Part shown: positions 17,101 to 24,344 of the stretch, piece after piece
Position numbering within the stretch: position 1 is the first letter of the stretch
How the letters are laid out: every line of letters starts with the position of its first letter
DNA from: Holophagaceae bacterium UBA706
GTDB taxonomy: Bacteria; Acidobacteriota; Holophagae; Holophagales; Holophagaceae
NCBI GenBank assembly: GCA_002298155.1
Contig: DBME01000013.1
Location: 20,278 to 48,623 of the forward strand
DNA: 28,346 nt
Reading direction: 5' to 3'
Translations under genes and position numbers: made by a program
Notes under the pieces: generated by a model
The model's database searches: none
Told to the model about the DNA's origin: nothing
What the model saw: the letters and a program-made list of their open reading frames with translations, nothing else

Positions 17101-18244
17101 TGGACCGGATCGGCACCCAATGCGCAAAATAGGTTTCGCCGCCTGCTTGGCGGAAGATCATGGGGCTCTGTGACGGATGCGCCGAGGGCTGTGGAACCGG
17201 GATGGGAGGATCTGCATCGGGAAGCGCATCCTCCGGAAGGGCCATGCGGACCTGGCCAGCCTTATCGTAAAGAACCAGAGCTGAATAGTTGGCACCCCCA
17301 CGCAATGCCTGGAGCCAAATATGGAGTTCCTTGGCATGGGCAGGATTCACTCCCCCATCGAGGTAGCTCTCCAGGGGGCCCTGGACGAAATCGCTTTCGG
17401 CGGCGAGGTGCGCGTCCGCATCACGTTCCATGTACCAGCCGGCAAATTGGCGGACTTTCAACATCGTGATAGCCCGCAATTCGGATCGTTGGGATCGCCA
17501 CGTCTCCTCGATGTCGGTGCGCAGGTGGATGGCTCCTCCCACTCCGGTGGTCACGATGAAGGCGAGGAAGAGGGAGAATGGAACCCATGCCAGCGCGGCC
17601 TTGCCGGATTTCGCGTCGGAATGCCGGAAGGCCGAAAGGGGCCAACCGGTGATGCCGGCGACCATTACGAGGGACGCCCCCGAGAGCAGGGCCGTGACGT
17701 TCTGAAGAACGGTGACAACGCTGAACGGGCTGGTGGCGAGAAAGGCCGGGACTCCGGCCACGAATTCCAGGAGAACGTAGGAACCAAGCACCATGGGCAC
17801 CATGGCCAACGAAACGCCTAGGTTGATGCGACGCTTGCCTGGCGCTCCATCCAGGATGAGTGCGGCAGACGCCGCGGCCAGAACCCCGATCGTGGGTATC
17901 AGGGGGAAGATGCCGTTCGCGGTCCTTGGACCTGGCTGAACCTGCCATCCGGTGCCTGCAGCCATGGCGCCGAGGACCATGGCCAGAATGAGAAGGATAC
18001 GGCCCGTCATCCTAGGGCGTCGACCTCGGGCCACAAAGACCAACGAGCCTCCGGCCAATACGAGCGCCTGCAAAGACGCGACGGACAGCGCCGCGATCCT
18101 GGATGCGCCGGCCAGGGAACATCCCGGGGTAGCGAATCCGATGCCGATGGATGCCAGTAACGAAAGGGTGCCCGTGGCCCAGAATTCCATCCGCCCCCTG
18201 GAACAGGGCGGGCCACTGGGGGTTGGCATGGATGGCAGGTGCAT
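14162..18244 (-). CDS. Membrane-bound hybrid sensor histidine kinase (PAS-GAF-PAS-HisKA-HATPase-REC)
   Basis: About 1360 residues. The first 245 residues hold some seven hydrophobic segments; an extracytoplasmic region of about 240-505 follows, closed by a TM helix at about 508-526. Then PAS about 550-665, GAF about 680-830, PAS about 850-965 (ends GVIQDITQR), HisKA with phospho-His998 (GGIAHDMNN), HATPase_c with N-box LCVNAVDAM, G1 DTGDGM and G2 GTGLGLAIV, and a receiver with Asp1276 (ILDMNMP) and Lys1326 (LEKPF). It should autophosphorylate and pass phosphate to its own receiver; no HPt domain follows, so the next step is open. The ATG at 18244 lacks a good ribosome site. ATG 18190 (MEFWAT) with a G-rich site just upstream is an alternative. 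An intrinsic terminator sits directly before the gene, so expression probably depends on read-through. Confidence 0.88.
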   Translation of the reverse strand: MHLPSMPTPSGPPCSRGRMEFWATGTLSLLASIGIGFATPGCSLAGASRIAALSVASLQALVLAGGSLVFVARGRRPRMTGRILLILAMVLGAMAAGTGWQVQPGPRTANGIFPLIPTIGVLAAASAALILDGAPGKRRINLGVSLAMVPMVLGSYVLLEFVAGVPAFLATSPFSVVTVLQNVTALLSGASLVMVAGITGWPLSAFRHSDAKSGKAALAWVPFSLFLAFIVTTGVGGAIHLRTDIEETWRSQRSELRAITMLKVRQFAGWYMERDADAHLAAESDFVQGPLESYLDGGVNPAHAKELHIWLQALRGGANYSALVLYDKAGQVRMALPEDALPDADPPIPVPQPSAHPSQSPMIFRQAGGETYFAHWVPIRSKRSGKSLGYLELRTDPAKVIIPLLDFWPNQGSSAATFLLHRKEYPSVHGESGQDDPHVEILAGRPGAKPSQVPSRLLADRYDGFLELQNKDAFPVLASLAPIPGTSWEILVQIDQFEILGPVRKHAILNFLFLLGIAVATALAFRGWLRDREQHRLRVQIEASRERKVLEDRLDLLMRLGSDILFLLNPEGDILDANARALDTYGLPVEAMRGKPIKTFRTVEETPGFEEVFRCVREGHSTLYETVHRRGDGESFPVEVRLRPVTLGEQPYVAAFIRDITEQRRKSNDLLRLNRLYATLSQINQAILGCGTPEDLFRQIARILVETGQFRMAWIGLEGTGLEAASAADPLQSHILIRSGLPRMEMAQERRALAAGDAIILNRLDGPDNPVSWLDAATCNGIASAAGIPIKLGNDFYGGLVVFAGEAGFFGKEEVHLLDEAARDVAFALHQFEKDEVRKRAEAALRENEKFLTQAQEVGMVGTYSFDILGNRWVSSPFLDRLFGIPPDHPRTMESWLDLIEPGYREGMKAYLEAVVREGSPFDREYPIVRYGDKEIRWLHGRGEMVPGKSGSALRMVGVIQDITQRVTAEQERRELEGHLQHVQQLESIGILAGGIAHDMNNVLAAILALASIQAESAGPGSTLAKAMDTIIKASNRGREVVRGILFFARRKQAEVSDLDLNAVARDISQLLSYTTLKRITLQMDLDPDLGTIRADEVAIAHALMNLCVNAVDAMPGGGTLLIRTGSGPGGAIELEVKDTGDGMTPEVLSRAQDPFFTTKGPGKGTGLGLAIVSSTMQAHDGEFVMTSKPGAGTSATLRFPESRKVRGEVRHEPVPLPFQMGRAFRILLVEDDPLVQVTTSELLNVLGHQVEIAGNGLEALDSLERGNTFDVIILDMNMPVLNGAQALPRILTLRPDQNVIVVSGFLDSGIAALLDDFPSVLPLEKPFTIRDLESKLSILSKPGTPIHTQPSLPPTWGEP

Positions 18245-18257
18245 GATTTCAGCCAAC

Positions 18258-18301
18258 AAAAAAAGGCGCAGCCACCGCTCGAAGCGATGATGCTGCGCCT
18301 T
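18258..18301 (-). terminator. Strong intrinsic terminator in the leader of the hybrid kinase
   Basis: On the minus strand AAGGCGCAGC pairs perfectly with GCTGCGCCTT (10 pairs; plus coordinates 18292-18301 and 18263-18272), with a small inner hairpin CGCT-TCG-AGCG, followed by seven T (18258-18264). It ends only 13 bases before the kinase start at 18244 and lies downstream of a good promoter, so it acts as an attenuator or as the end of a short RNA. Confidence 0.9.
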
Positions 18302-18366
18302 ACGACTTGCAGGTTCCTGGCACCTGCCCGCCAAGGCGTTCCACTCGGAAAGCGGAACGAATTGTT
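18258..18366 (-). ncRNA. Candidate attenuator/riboswitch-like leader or small RNA
   Basis: Expected transcript of about 105 bases from the promoter at 18373-18401 to the T-run at 18258. In order on the minus strand: hairpin A (18337-18359; CGTTCCGCT / AGTGGAACG, loop TTCCG), hairpin B (18309-18327; GCAGGT / ACCTGC), then the terminator. CGCCTT (18333-18338) is complementary to AAGGCG (18296-18301), the first six bases of the terminator's 5' arm, and overlaps the foot of hairpin A. This gives two mutually exclusive folds, the usual logic of a riboswitch or attenuator. It has no motif I recognise of cobalamin, c-di-GMP, TPP, SAM, glycine or fluoride riboswitches, and no leader peptide is obvious. 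Whether it is a switch or a stand-alone small RNA cannot be told from sequence. Confidence 0.55.
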
Positions 18367-18372
18367 TAGGCG

Positions 18373-18401
18373 ATTCTAGTCATACGAATTTAGGGCGTCA
18401 A
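18373..18401 (-). promoter_or_regulatory. Sigma-70-type promoter for the leader and hybrid kinase
   Basis: Minus strand: -35 TTGACG (18396-18401), 17-base spacer, -10 TAGAAT (18373-18378). Both hexamers are one or two bases from consensus with ideal spacing, in an AT-richer patch just after the response regulator stop (18421). Expected start of transcription near 18366. Confidence 0.7.
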
Positions 18402-18420
18402 CTCAAATGGAAAATATCTT

Positions 18421-19170
18421 TCATTCTTTGAGAAGTCTTTCCAATTGCAATCTTACGTTGGCAAGGCTCCTCGATTTAAAGGCATTCTTGGTCCTCTCCA
18501 GCACCTCTACGCATTCACCTATGACGTGGCGGCAATGGCTCATCCTGGGACAGTTTTCGATGGAGCAAGGCTGGTTCACGCTTTCAGGCACATGGATCAG
18601 GTCCAGGAGGGTCTCCATATCCAGGAGGGTGCCGGCAAGGTTGCCGACTGCCAGGCGGAGGAAATCCACCGCGGCTTTCTGGTTACCCTCCCGGGCTCCG
18701 GACGCAGCCTTGGCGCGAACGGACTGGAGTTTCTGGTTCCATATGTCGATCCGTTCCTGGGAGGCCCCCAGGACCCTTCGGATTTGGCTTTCCTTCACAA
18801 CGCGCTGGACGACCTCGAGGAGTTCCTGGAAATCGACCGGCTTAACGAGGTAGGACTCGACGGGCAGGTGAATGGCGCCAATCGCCGTGGGGAGCGCCGG
18901 GTAGGCGGTCACCAGGATGACGAGCAAGGAAGGATCGAGCTGGGTAGCCTTTCGTACGAATGCCAGGTCCTCATTCCCAGGCATGATGATGTCTGATATC
19001 AGCGCATCAAATACCTGAGTCTCGAGGAGCTTGATTGCACCGAAGCCGTCCATGGCGGTGTGGACCTGGAAACCGTTCCTGCGCAGGAGCTCCGCGGTGG
19101 CTAGAAGGAAAGTGGGTTCATCATCCGCGATGAGGATGCGTCCACACATGTTTTCAGGGGCGACATTCAT
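18421..19170 (-). CDS. Response regulator with C-terminal four-cysteine cluster, no DNA-binding domain
   Basis: A 249-residue protein. Residues about 10-125 are a receiver: acidic pair Asp16/Asp17 (IADDEP), phospho-acceptor Asp60 (LISDIIMPG), Thr88 (VTAYPA), Lys110 (LVKPVD). The remaining ~120 residues are helical and match no output domain I know. They contain Cys202-X4-Cys207-X5-Cys213-X6-Cys220 (PCSIENCPRMSHCRHVIGEC) with His212 and His215 nearby, which looks like a metal or Fe-S site or a redox switch, followed by a charged helix. The ATG at 19170 lies one base after the kinase stop (19172-19174), so the pair is cotranscribed and very likely cognate. A later ATG at 19149 has no ribosome site. 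The output is unknown. Confidence 0.85.
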   Translation of the reverse strand: MNVAPENMCGRILIADDEPTFLLATAELLRRNGFQVHTAMDGFGAIKLLETQVFDALISDIIMPGNEDLAFVRKATQLDPSLLVILVTAYPALPTAIGAIHLPVESYLVKPVDFQELLEVVQRVVKESQIRRVLGASQERIDIWNQKLQSVRAKAASGAREGNQKAAVDFLRLAVGNLAGTLLDMETLLDLIHVPESVNQPCSIENCPRMSHCRHVIGECVEVLERTKNAFKSRSLANVRLQLERLLKE

Positions 19171-19171
19171 A

Positions 19172-21433
19172 TCATTCCGTCCGTTGCGGGGAGGTTACAT
19201 GGGGCACTGGCTGGGCTTCCGGAATCTGGGCCGTAAAGGTGCATCCACCGTCAGGCCCATTCTTGAATTGCATTGAGCCCCCCATGCACGTGACAAGCCG
19301 GATGCACGTTGATAAGCCAAGGCCCAGTCCACCCTGGGGCGAGGCCTCCTTGGTGGTGAAACCCACATCCCAGATTCGATCGGCGAGCTCCTCCGGAACT
19401 CCCGAACCCTCGTCAGTTACCGTGATCCGGACGCCGCCGTTCGCGAATTCGGCGCCACAGGTTACCGCGCCGCCTGCCGGTGAAGCCTCGATCGCATTCT
19501 GGATGAGGTTGTAGAGGATTTGCCGGAAGGCGCTGATATTCAACCGGACCGTCCCGTCGTGCCCTCCTTCGGCCTGGTGGAGCTCTACTCGCCTCGTGCG
19601 TGCGTAACTCGCGAGGAGGGTCCGGATATCCCGGATGACGGAGCCAACTTCGACATTGGCCGGGTTGGAATCCATTGGCTTGTTTAGTTCATAAACCATT
19701 TTGACGATGGTGCTGATCCTGCTGATTTCTACTTTGATGAGTTCGGCATACTGGCGGTCGGGATGATCGGGGGGAAGGGCAGACTCCACGAGAAGGAACG
19801 CGTTCTTGATCCCCGCCAGAGGGCCGTTGATTTCGTGGGCGATATAGGCGGCCATCCTGCCCCTTGCCACCTGTGCCTCCATTTCCTTTCCAAGCATCTC
19901 CTGGCGCCGGCGCTGGGTGATGTCGAGAACGGTGCCCAGGATCTTGGGGATGCGGCCTTCAGCTGGGGAGTCGAGGAGGGCTCTGACCTGCACCCATCGG
20001 GTTGGCCCTGGCCCCCCTGACAGGAGGGCGAATTCGGCCTGAATTTCCTTGGGGCCTGTCAGATGCTCCCTGGCCGGGAGGAATTCTTGGAGGAAGGAGG
20101 GATGGATGGCCGAACGAAGGTCGTCAATGGATTTGATCGTGCCCTTCCGGAAATCCAGGATCTGATCGAGCATTGCCGAAGATTCAACCGCTCCCGTATT
20201 CAGGTCGAGAATGAAATGGCCCATCCGACCCAGCTCCTGGGCCTGTTTAAGGACCCTCTCGCTTTGCTTCAGCGCCTCCTCGGCCATACGCCGTTCGGTG
20301 ACATCGTGGACGATCGAGAACAGGACGAGGCTGCCATCCAGTTCGATCGGGACCGATTCCACTTCCACCATGCGGCTCTCCCCCGTGGCGAGCCGATGGG
20401 GAAAGGTGAAGTGATTGACTTTCTGGGTCAGTGCCTGCTTCATCTCCTCTGCCAGGGCCCCGGGAGGAAGTTCGTTGATCATGTCGATGGACATGTTCCG
20501 GAGCTCCTTCAACCCGTATCCGTAAAATTTGGAAGCCGTTGGATTGGCGTCGAGAATCCGCCCGTCGCCGGGGCGGATCAAAAGCATGATTGCAGCATGC
20601 TGTTCGAACATATTTCGGAATCGGCGCTCGCTCTCAGCGAGGCGGTCCAACATCGCCTTGGACATGGAGATGTCCCGGATCGTTACAATACGCATGGGCT
20701 GACCAAGGAAGTCGATTTTCCGGGCCGTGAGGCTGGCCCAGAACTCATCGCCTGCCGAGGTTTTCATCCGGCATTCAAAATCCTCGACCAAGCCCTTGAT
20801 CGCCACCTGGGTCTTCAAGGTCAGGAGATCTTTGGGATCAACGTAGAAGGATTCCGGAATCAAGTCCCCGCCGATGTCATCCGGGATGCCCAGGAGACCC
20901 TTGAGGGCAATGTTCGAGTAGATCACCTGTCCGGTTTCCATGGAAACCACGCTTGTGGGTAGCGGGGACAAGTCCAGAAGATTCATCGTCACCGACCAGC
21001 CCTCGAGCATGGTCCTGGTGGATTCCATTTCGGGGGTTATGTCCTCGAAGGAGCCTGCCAAGTGAAGGTACGTGCCATTTTCCCCAAGTACGGGGTTGGC
21101 CCTGCATCGGATCCAGCGGTCCTGCCCTTCCTTTCCCGAAACCTGGAACAGGAATGCCAGGGGATGTCCTTCCTTTAAAGCCTTCCGCCAAATGCTGCGG
21201 CACGCCCTGCGATCCCTCTCGACCACGGCCTTCAGCCAATCCCTCCCAAAACCCGGGCCTGAGCGGTTCGCTGGGAACTGCTCCCAATTCCCGCCGGTCG
21301 GAACCAGCGTTCCATTGGGATCAGCCTGCCAATAGATGATGGGTCCCGCGTTCCCGAGGAGGCGGAATCCGGGCGGTTGGAGGGGGGAAACCGCCCAGCG
21401 GGGAATGGGGGCGTTTACCCGGTAAGGGGACAC
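19172..21433 (-). CDS. Soluble multi-PAS sensor histidine kinase
   Basis: 753 residues, no membrane segment, so a cytoplasmic sensor. Four PAS/PAC modules at about 24-135 (ends AGSFEDIT), 145-262 (VTIRDISMS), 270-385 (SIVHDVTER) and 395-510 (GTVLDITQR). The HisKA-like helix carries His533 (YIAHEINGPL), then HATPase_c with N-box LIQNAIEASP, G1 VTDEGSGVP and G2 GGLGLGLS. The start is GTG at 21433: AGGAG at 21439-21443 lies five bases upstream, while the in-frame ATG at 21463 has no such site and longer readings are GC-skewed shadow. The gene is directly followed by its response regulator. No haem- or flavin-binding signature is plain in the PAS domains, so the signal is unknown. Confidence 0.9.
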   Translation of the reverse strand: MSPYRVNAPIPRWAVSPLQPPGFRLLGNAGPIIYWQADPNGTLVPTGGNWEQFPANRSGPGFGRDWLKAVVERDRRACRSIWRKALKEGHPLAFLFQVSGKEGQDRWIRCRANPVLGENGTYLHLAGSFEDITPEMESTRTMLEGWSVTMNLLDLSPLPTSVVSMETGQVIYSNIALKGLLGIPDDIGGDLIPESFYVDPKDLLTLKTQVAIKGLVEDFECRMKTSAGDEFWASLTARKIDFLGQPMRIVTIRDISMSKAMLDRLAESERRFRNMFEQHAAIMLLIRPGDGRILDANPTASKFYGYGLKELRNMSIDMINELPPGALAEEMKQALTQKVNHFTFPHRLATGESRMVEVESVPIELDGSLVLFSIVHDVTERRMAEEALKQSERVLKQAQELGRMGHFILDLNTGAVESSAMLDQILDFRKGTIKSIDDLRSAIHPSFLQEFLPAREHLTGPKEIQAEFALLSGGPGPTRWVQVRALLDSPAEGRIPKILGTVLDITQRRRQEMLGKEMEAQVARGRMAAYIAHEINGPLAGIKNAFLLVESALPPDHPDRQYAELIKVEISRISTIVKMVYELNKPMDSNPANVEVGSVIRDIRTLLASYARTRRVELHQAEGGHDGTVRLNISAFRQILYNLIQNAIEASPAGGAVTCGAEFANGGVRITVTDEGSGVPEELADRIWDVGFTTKEASPQGGLGLGLSTCIRLVTCMGGSMQFKNGPDGGCTFTAQIPEAQPVPHVTSPQRTE

Positions 21434-21736
21434 AATTGCTCCTACTATATTTGAAAAGATCATATTCCAATTCGGGCGCGCGTTGGGTGGCGCGCGGCGG
21501 GAACTATGAACGTTTAGCAAAATGGGTGGTGCCGAGCCTCTTTGTGAACCGTAAACACTTGGCATCAAATCAGGTCGTGGAGGATGTGGACCGGACCCGC
21601 ACCTCCATGTCCATCGTGCTGGGTCAATTCTGGTGGCCAGGCGAGGGGCAGTTCTCGTGGCCGCCGACAGAAAGACCAACGCCGGGAAAGTCTTGGAGAA
21701 TCCACCCTTCGGGCCTTTCGCATGAAGGACGATCCG
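21434..21736. other. 303-base intergenic region between cobQ and the multi-PAS kinase
   Basis: Both flanking genes run on the minus strand. I see no gene. It holds an imperfect inverted repeat at about 21587-21612 (GGAGGATGTGG / CCGCACCTCC) and, close to the kinase start, an AT-rich patch with TATGAT (21459-21464, minus) that could be a -10 element with no clear -35. No intrinsic terminator for the cob operon is evident. Confidence 0.3.
21439..21443 (-). promoter_or_regulatory. Ribosome binding site that fixes a GTG start
   Basis: AGGAG on the minus strand, five bases before GTG at 21433. It decides for the GTG against the ATG 30 bases further upstream, which would place this site inside the coding region. 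Confidence 0.75.
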
Positions 21737-23209
21737 TCAGGCCTTGTCCGCGCCAAGAACGCGATCCCAGGCTCCCGGCCGGAGATGGCGTTTCAAATGG
21801 GCGGCCCAGCGTTGGATGCGGACGTCCAGGAGGTCGAAGCTCTGCTCTGGAAGTTCGGGAAACCCGCGGTCCCGGCGGATCTCGTTCAGGAAGGCGGCAC
21901 GCCAGGCATCGGAAGCCAGGAGGCCATGGAGATACCCGCCCGCCGCCCGGCCCTGCCGCCAGCCCAGTTCGGCGCCGCCCTCGGCGAGGGCCTCGCCGCC
22001 CGGAGCCACGGTGTGGGACTGCCCCCGGTGGATCTCGTAGCCGGCCAGGGGAAGGCCCTCCGCGGGCCACCGGCTGAGCGTGTCCGTGGGGCGGGTGATC
22101 TTGCCGGGCAGGAACTCGGTGGCGATGGGCAGGAGGCCCAGGCCCGGAAAGAGGGCGGGGCCCCCTTCGCTGCGCCCTTCGTCCCTCAGTTCCATCCCCA
22201 GCATCTGGTAGCCCCCGCAGAAGCCCAGGCACCAGGTGCCCTTCGCGTGCGCCGCACGGATGGCCTCCGTGAGGCCCGCGGCCGTGAGGTGGACGAGGTC
22301 CCCCGTGGTGGCCTTGGAACCGGGGAGGATGAGCAGGTCCAGCCCCTCCACGCGCTGGGGGTCGGTGATCCAGGTGAGGTGGAGGTCGGGCTCCGCCAGG
22401 AGGGGCGCCAGGTCCTCGGTGTTGGCCAGGCGCGGATACAGCAGGGCGCCCACCTTGAGCAGGCCCGGGGGCGCGGGTTCGTCCACCGGGATGCGGAAGG
22501 GTCGGTCCTCCTCGTCCAGGCGGTGGTCGACGTAAGGCAGAAGGGCGAGGACCGGGACGCCGGAGCGTTCCTCCAGGATCCGGACCCCGTCCTCGAAGAG
22601 CTCCGGGTCCCCCCGGAACCGGTTGACGACGATGCCCAGGACGCGGGCCCGGTCCGCCGGAGGCAGCAGTTCCAGGGTCCCCAGCACCTGCGCGAAGACC
22701 CCGCCGCGGTCGATGTCGGCCACCAGGATGAGGGCCGCCCCGGCCCGTTCCGCGGGAACCAGGTTCACGAAGTCCCGGGTCATGAGGTTGAGTTCCACGG
22801 GGCTCCCGGCCCCCTCCAGAACGATCACGGAATGCCGGGCCCGGAGCCGGTCCAGCGCCTCCAGGGCCACGTCCCGCAGCGGCTGGCGGTCCGTGAAGTA
22901 GGCACGGGCCTCCTGCACGCCCATGGCCTTGCCGAGGACCACCACCTCGGCGCCGGTGGAGCTCACCGGCTTGAGCAGCACAGGCCCCATGTCCACGTGG
23001 GGCGCGAGCCTGCACGCGGCCGCCTGGAGGATCTGGGCCCGCGGCATCTCCAGCCCCTCGGGGGTCACGCCGGCCTGGTTCGCCATGTTCTGCGCCTTGT
23101 AGGGCGCGACGTCGAAACCCGCGTCGGCCAGGAGCCGGCAGAGGCCGGTGGCCACCAGGCTCTTGCCCACATCGGAGGCGGTGCCCAGGACCGCCAGGGC
23201 GCGCGTCAT
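21737..23209 (-). CDS. cobQ: Cobyric acid synthase (glutamine-hydrolysing)
   Basis: 490 residues. It amidates the b, d, e and g side chains of adenosylcobyrinic acid a,c-diamide using glutamine and ATP, in the cytoplasm. The N-terminal ATPase half begins LAVLGTASDVGKSLVATGL (P-loop-like GTASDVGKS 9-17) with PYKAQNMANQ (37-46) and ADIDRGG (164-170). The C-terminal class I amidotransferase half has nucleophile Cys331 (LGFCGGYQMLG), His428 (GYLHGLL) and YEIHRG (391-396). Length matches the family. The ATG at 23209 overlaps the cobU stop by four bases (ATGA), pointing to translational coupling; the longer upstream reading is cobU sequence in another frame. Last gene of the cob operon. The alternative name cbiP is used for the same enzyme. 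Confidence 0.94.
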   Translation of the reverse strand: MTRALAVLGTASDVGKSLVATGLCRLLADAGFDVAPYKAQNMANQAGVTPEGLEMPRAQILQAAACRLAPHVDMGPVLLKPVSSTGAEVVVLGKAMGVQEARAYFTDRQPLRDVALEALDRLRARHSVIVLEGAGSPVELNLMTRDFVNLVPAERAGAALILVADIDRGGVFAQVLGTLELLPPADRARVLGIVVNRFRGDPELFEDGVRILEERSGVPVLALLPYVDHRLDEEDRPFRIPVDEPAPPGLLKVGALLYPRLANTEDLAPLLAEPDLHLTWITDPQRVEGLDLLILPGSKATTGDLVHLTAAGLTEAIRAAHAKGTWCLGFCGGYQMLGMELRDEGRSEGGPALFPGLGLLPIATEFLPGKITRPTDTLSRWPAEGLPLAGYEIHRGQSHTVAPGGEALAEGGAELGWRQGRAAGGYLHGLLASDAWRAAFLNEIRRDRGFPELPEQSFDLLDVRIQRWAAHLKRHLRPGAWDRVLGADKA

Positions 23210-23772
23210 GGCCGTGATCCGGGAAGCGGCGGATTCAGGTCTCCTTGCCGGGTCTGCTTCAGGGGCACGGGGCATCCGGCCACCAGCAGCCAGGCCTCAT
23301 CCGCCGCCTTGGCCGTGGCCTGGCCAAGCCAGCCCGCCAGGTCCCTGAACCTGCGAAGCACCGGTGCGTCGGGCACGGGGCTCCAGCCCACCTCGTTGCC
23401 GACGATGACCATCGGCCAGGGTGCGCGGGCGAACGCCGCCAGTTCCTGGTTCCAGGCTTCCAGGATGGCCTCGTCGGACAATTCAAGGCGGTCGGCGAGC
23501 CACAGGGTCAGGCAGTCCATGAGCACGCCGGCGGGCGCCGGCGTCAGGGCCTCCAGGCTCGCGGACACGCTGTCCGGAGCCTCCAGGGTCCGCCAATCCT
23601 GCGGGCGCTCCCGCTGATGACGGGCGACCCGCTGGCGCATCTCCCCATCGCCGGGGTCCGGGTGGTAGGTGGCCACGAAGACGACCCCGCCGCCCCAGGC
23701 GAGGGCGCGCTCCAGGGCCCAGCGGCTCTTGCCGCTGCGAACAGGTCCCGTCACGAACGTCAGGTGTCCCAT
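23206..23772 (-). CDS. cobU: Adenosylcobinamide kinase / adenosylcobinamide-phosphate guanylyltransferase
   Basis: 188 residues. It phosphorylates adenosylcobinamide and then attaches GMP, giving AdoCbi-GDP for CobS. P-loop GPVRSGKS (9-16); the guanylylated histidine is His52 in RHQRERPQDW; further family segments are LMDCLTLWLADRL (84-96) and VGNEVGWSPVP (124-134). The start at 23772 follows the cobC stop after two bases; its TGA overlaps the cobQ ATG. A short Pro-rich C-terminal tail is present. Length is normal. Confidence 0.94.
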   Translation of the reverse strand: MGHLTFVTGPVRSGKSRWALERALAWGGGVVFVATYHPDPGDGEMRQRVARHQRERPQDWRTLEAPDSVSASLEALTPAPAGVLMDCLTLWLADRLELSDEAILEAWNQELAAFARAPWPMVIVGNEVGWSPVPDAPVLRRFRDLAGWLGQATAKAADEAWLLVAGCPVPLKQTRQGDLNPPLPGSRP

Positions 23773-23774
23773 GG

Positions 23775-24344
23775 TCAGTCCATCTCCCGATTGTGGAACC
23801 GCAGCACGCCGCGGTCCAGGTCCACCAGGTCCACCCGGCTCAGCCCGAAGGGCCGCCAGTCCAGATCCAGCGCCCGCGCGGCGGGGATGCCCAGAAGGTG
23901 GGCCAGGATGGCCCGGAGGGGCCCGCCATGGGCCAGGACCAGGACCGGCTCCTCCCCGGCCATCCCTTCCCTGAACGCGCCCAGGGCGCGCCGGGCGCAG
24001 TGCACGAAGCTCTCCCCGCCGGGCGGCGCCAGCTCCGCGGGTTTCTGGAAGAAGGCCTCGGCATCGGGGTTTTGAGCCCAGGGCAGGCCATCCCAGCGCC
24101 CGAAGTCCTGTTCCGCGAGGTCCGGCAGGATGAGCACCGGCAGGCCGAGATCGCGCGCATGGTCCCGGGCCCGGGCCAGATCCGAGGTCAGCACCCGGCC
24201 GAGTCCCAGGCCCAGGAGGTGGGCCTTGACCCGGGGCCAGCGCTCCTGGCCGGCCGGAGCCACCGGGAGGTCCCTGCGGCCCAGGGGGGCACCCTGGGCG
24301 CCCGCCTCGGTGGGGCCGTGGCGAAGCAGGTAGAGGGGCCTCAT
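23775..24344 (-). CDS. cobC: Alpha-ribazole-5'-phosphate phosphatase (histidine phosphatase family)
   Basis: 189 residues of the phosphoglycerate-mutase-like histidine phosphatase family. Catalytic His9 in LLRHGPTEAG with Arg8, general acid region LAEQDFGRWDG (Glu78), second catalytic His139 in VLAHGGPLRAIL. In the cobalamin pathway this enzyme removes the phosphate from alpha-ribazole phosphate or adenosylcobalamin phosphate. The specific call rests on its place between cobS and cobU, since the family is broad. The ATG at 24344 overlaps the cobS TGA by four bases, so the two are translationally coupled. Confidence 0.87.
   Translation of the reverse strand: MRPLYLLRHGPTEAGAQGAPLGRRDLPVAPAGQERWPRVKAHLLGLGLGRVLTSDLARARDHARDLGLPVLILPDLAEQDFGRWDGLPWAQNPDAEAFFQKPAELAPPGGESFVHCARRALGAFREGMAGEEPVLVLAHGGPLRAILAHLLGIPAARALDLDWRPFGLSRVDLVDLDRGVLRFHNREMD

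Noticed and set aside
21584..23617. Plus-strand open frame of 677 codons
   Set aside because: Antisense of cobQ and cobU; low-complexity Gly/Arg/His content and no known motif.
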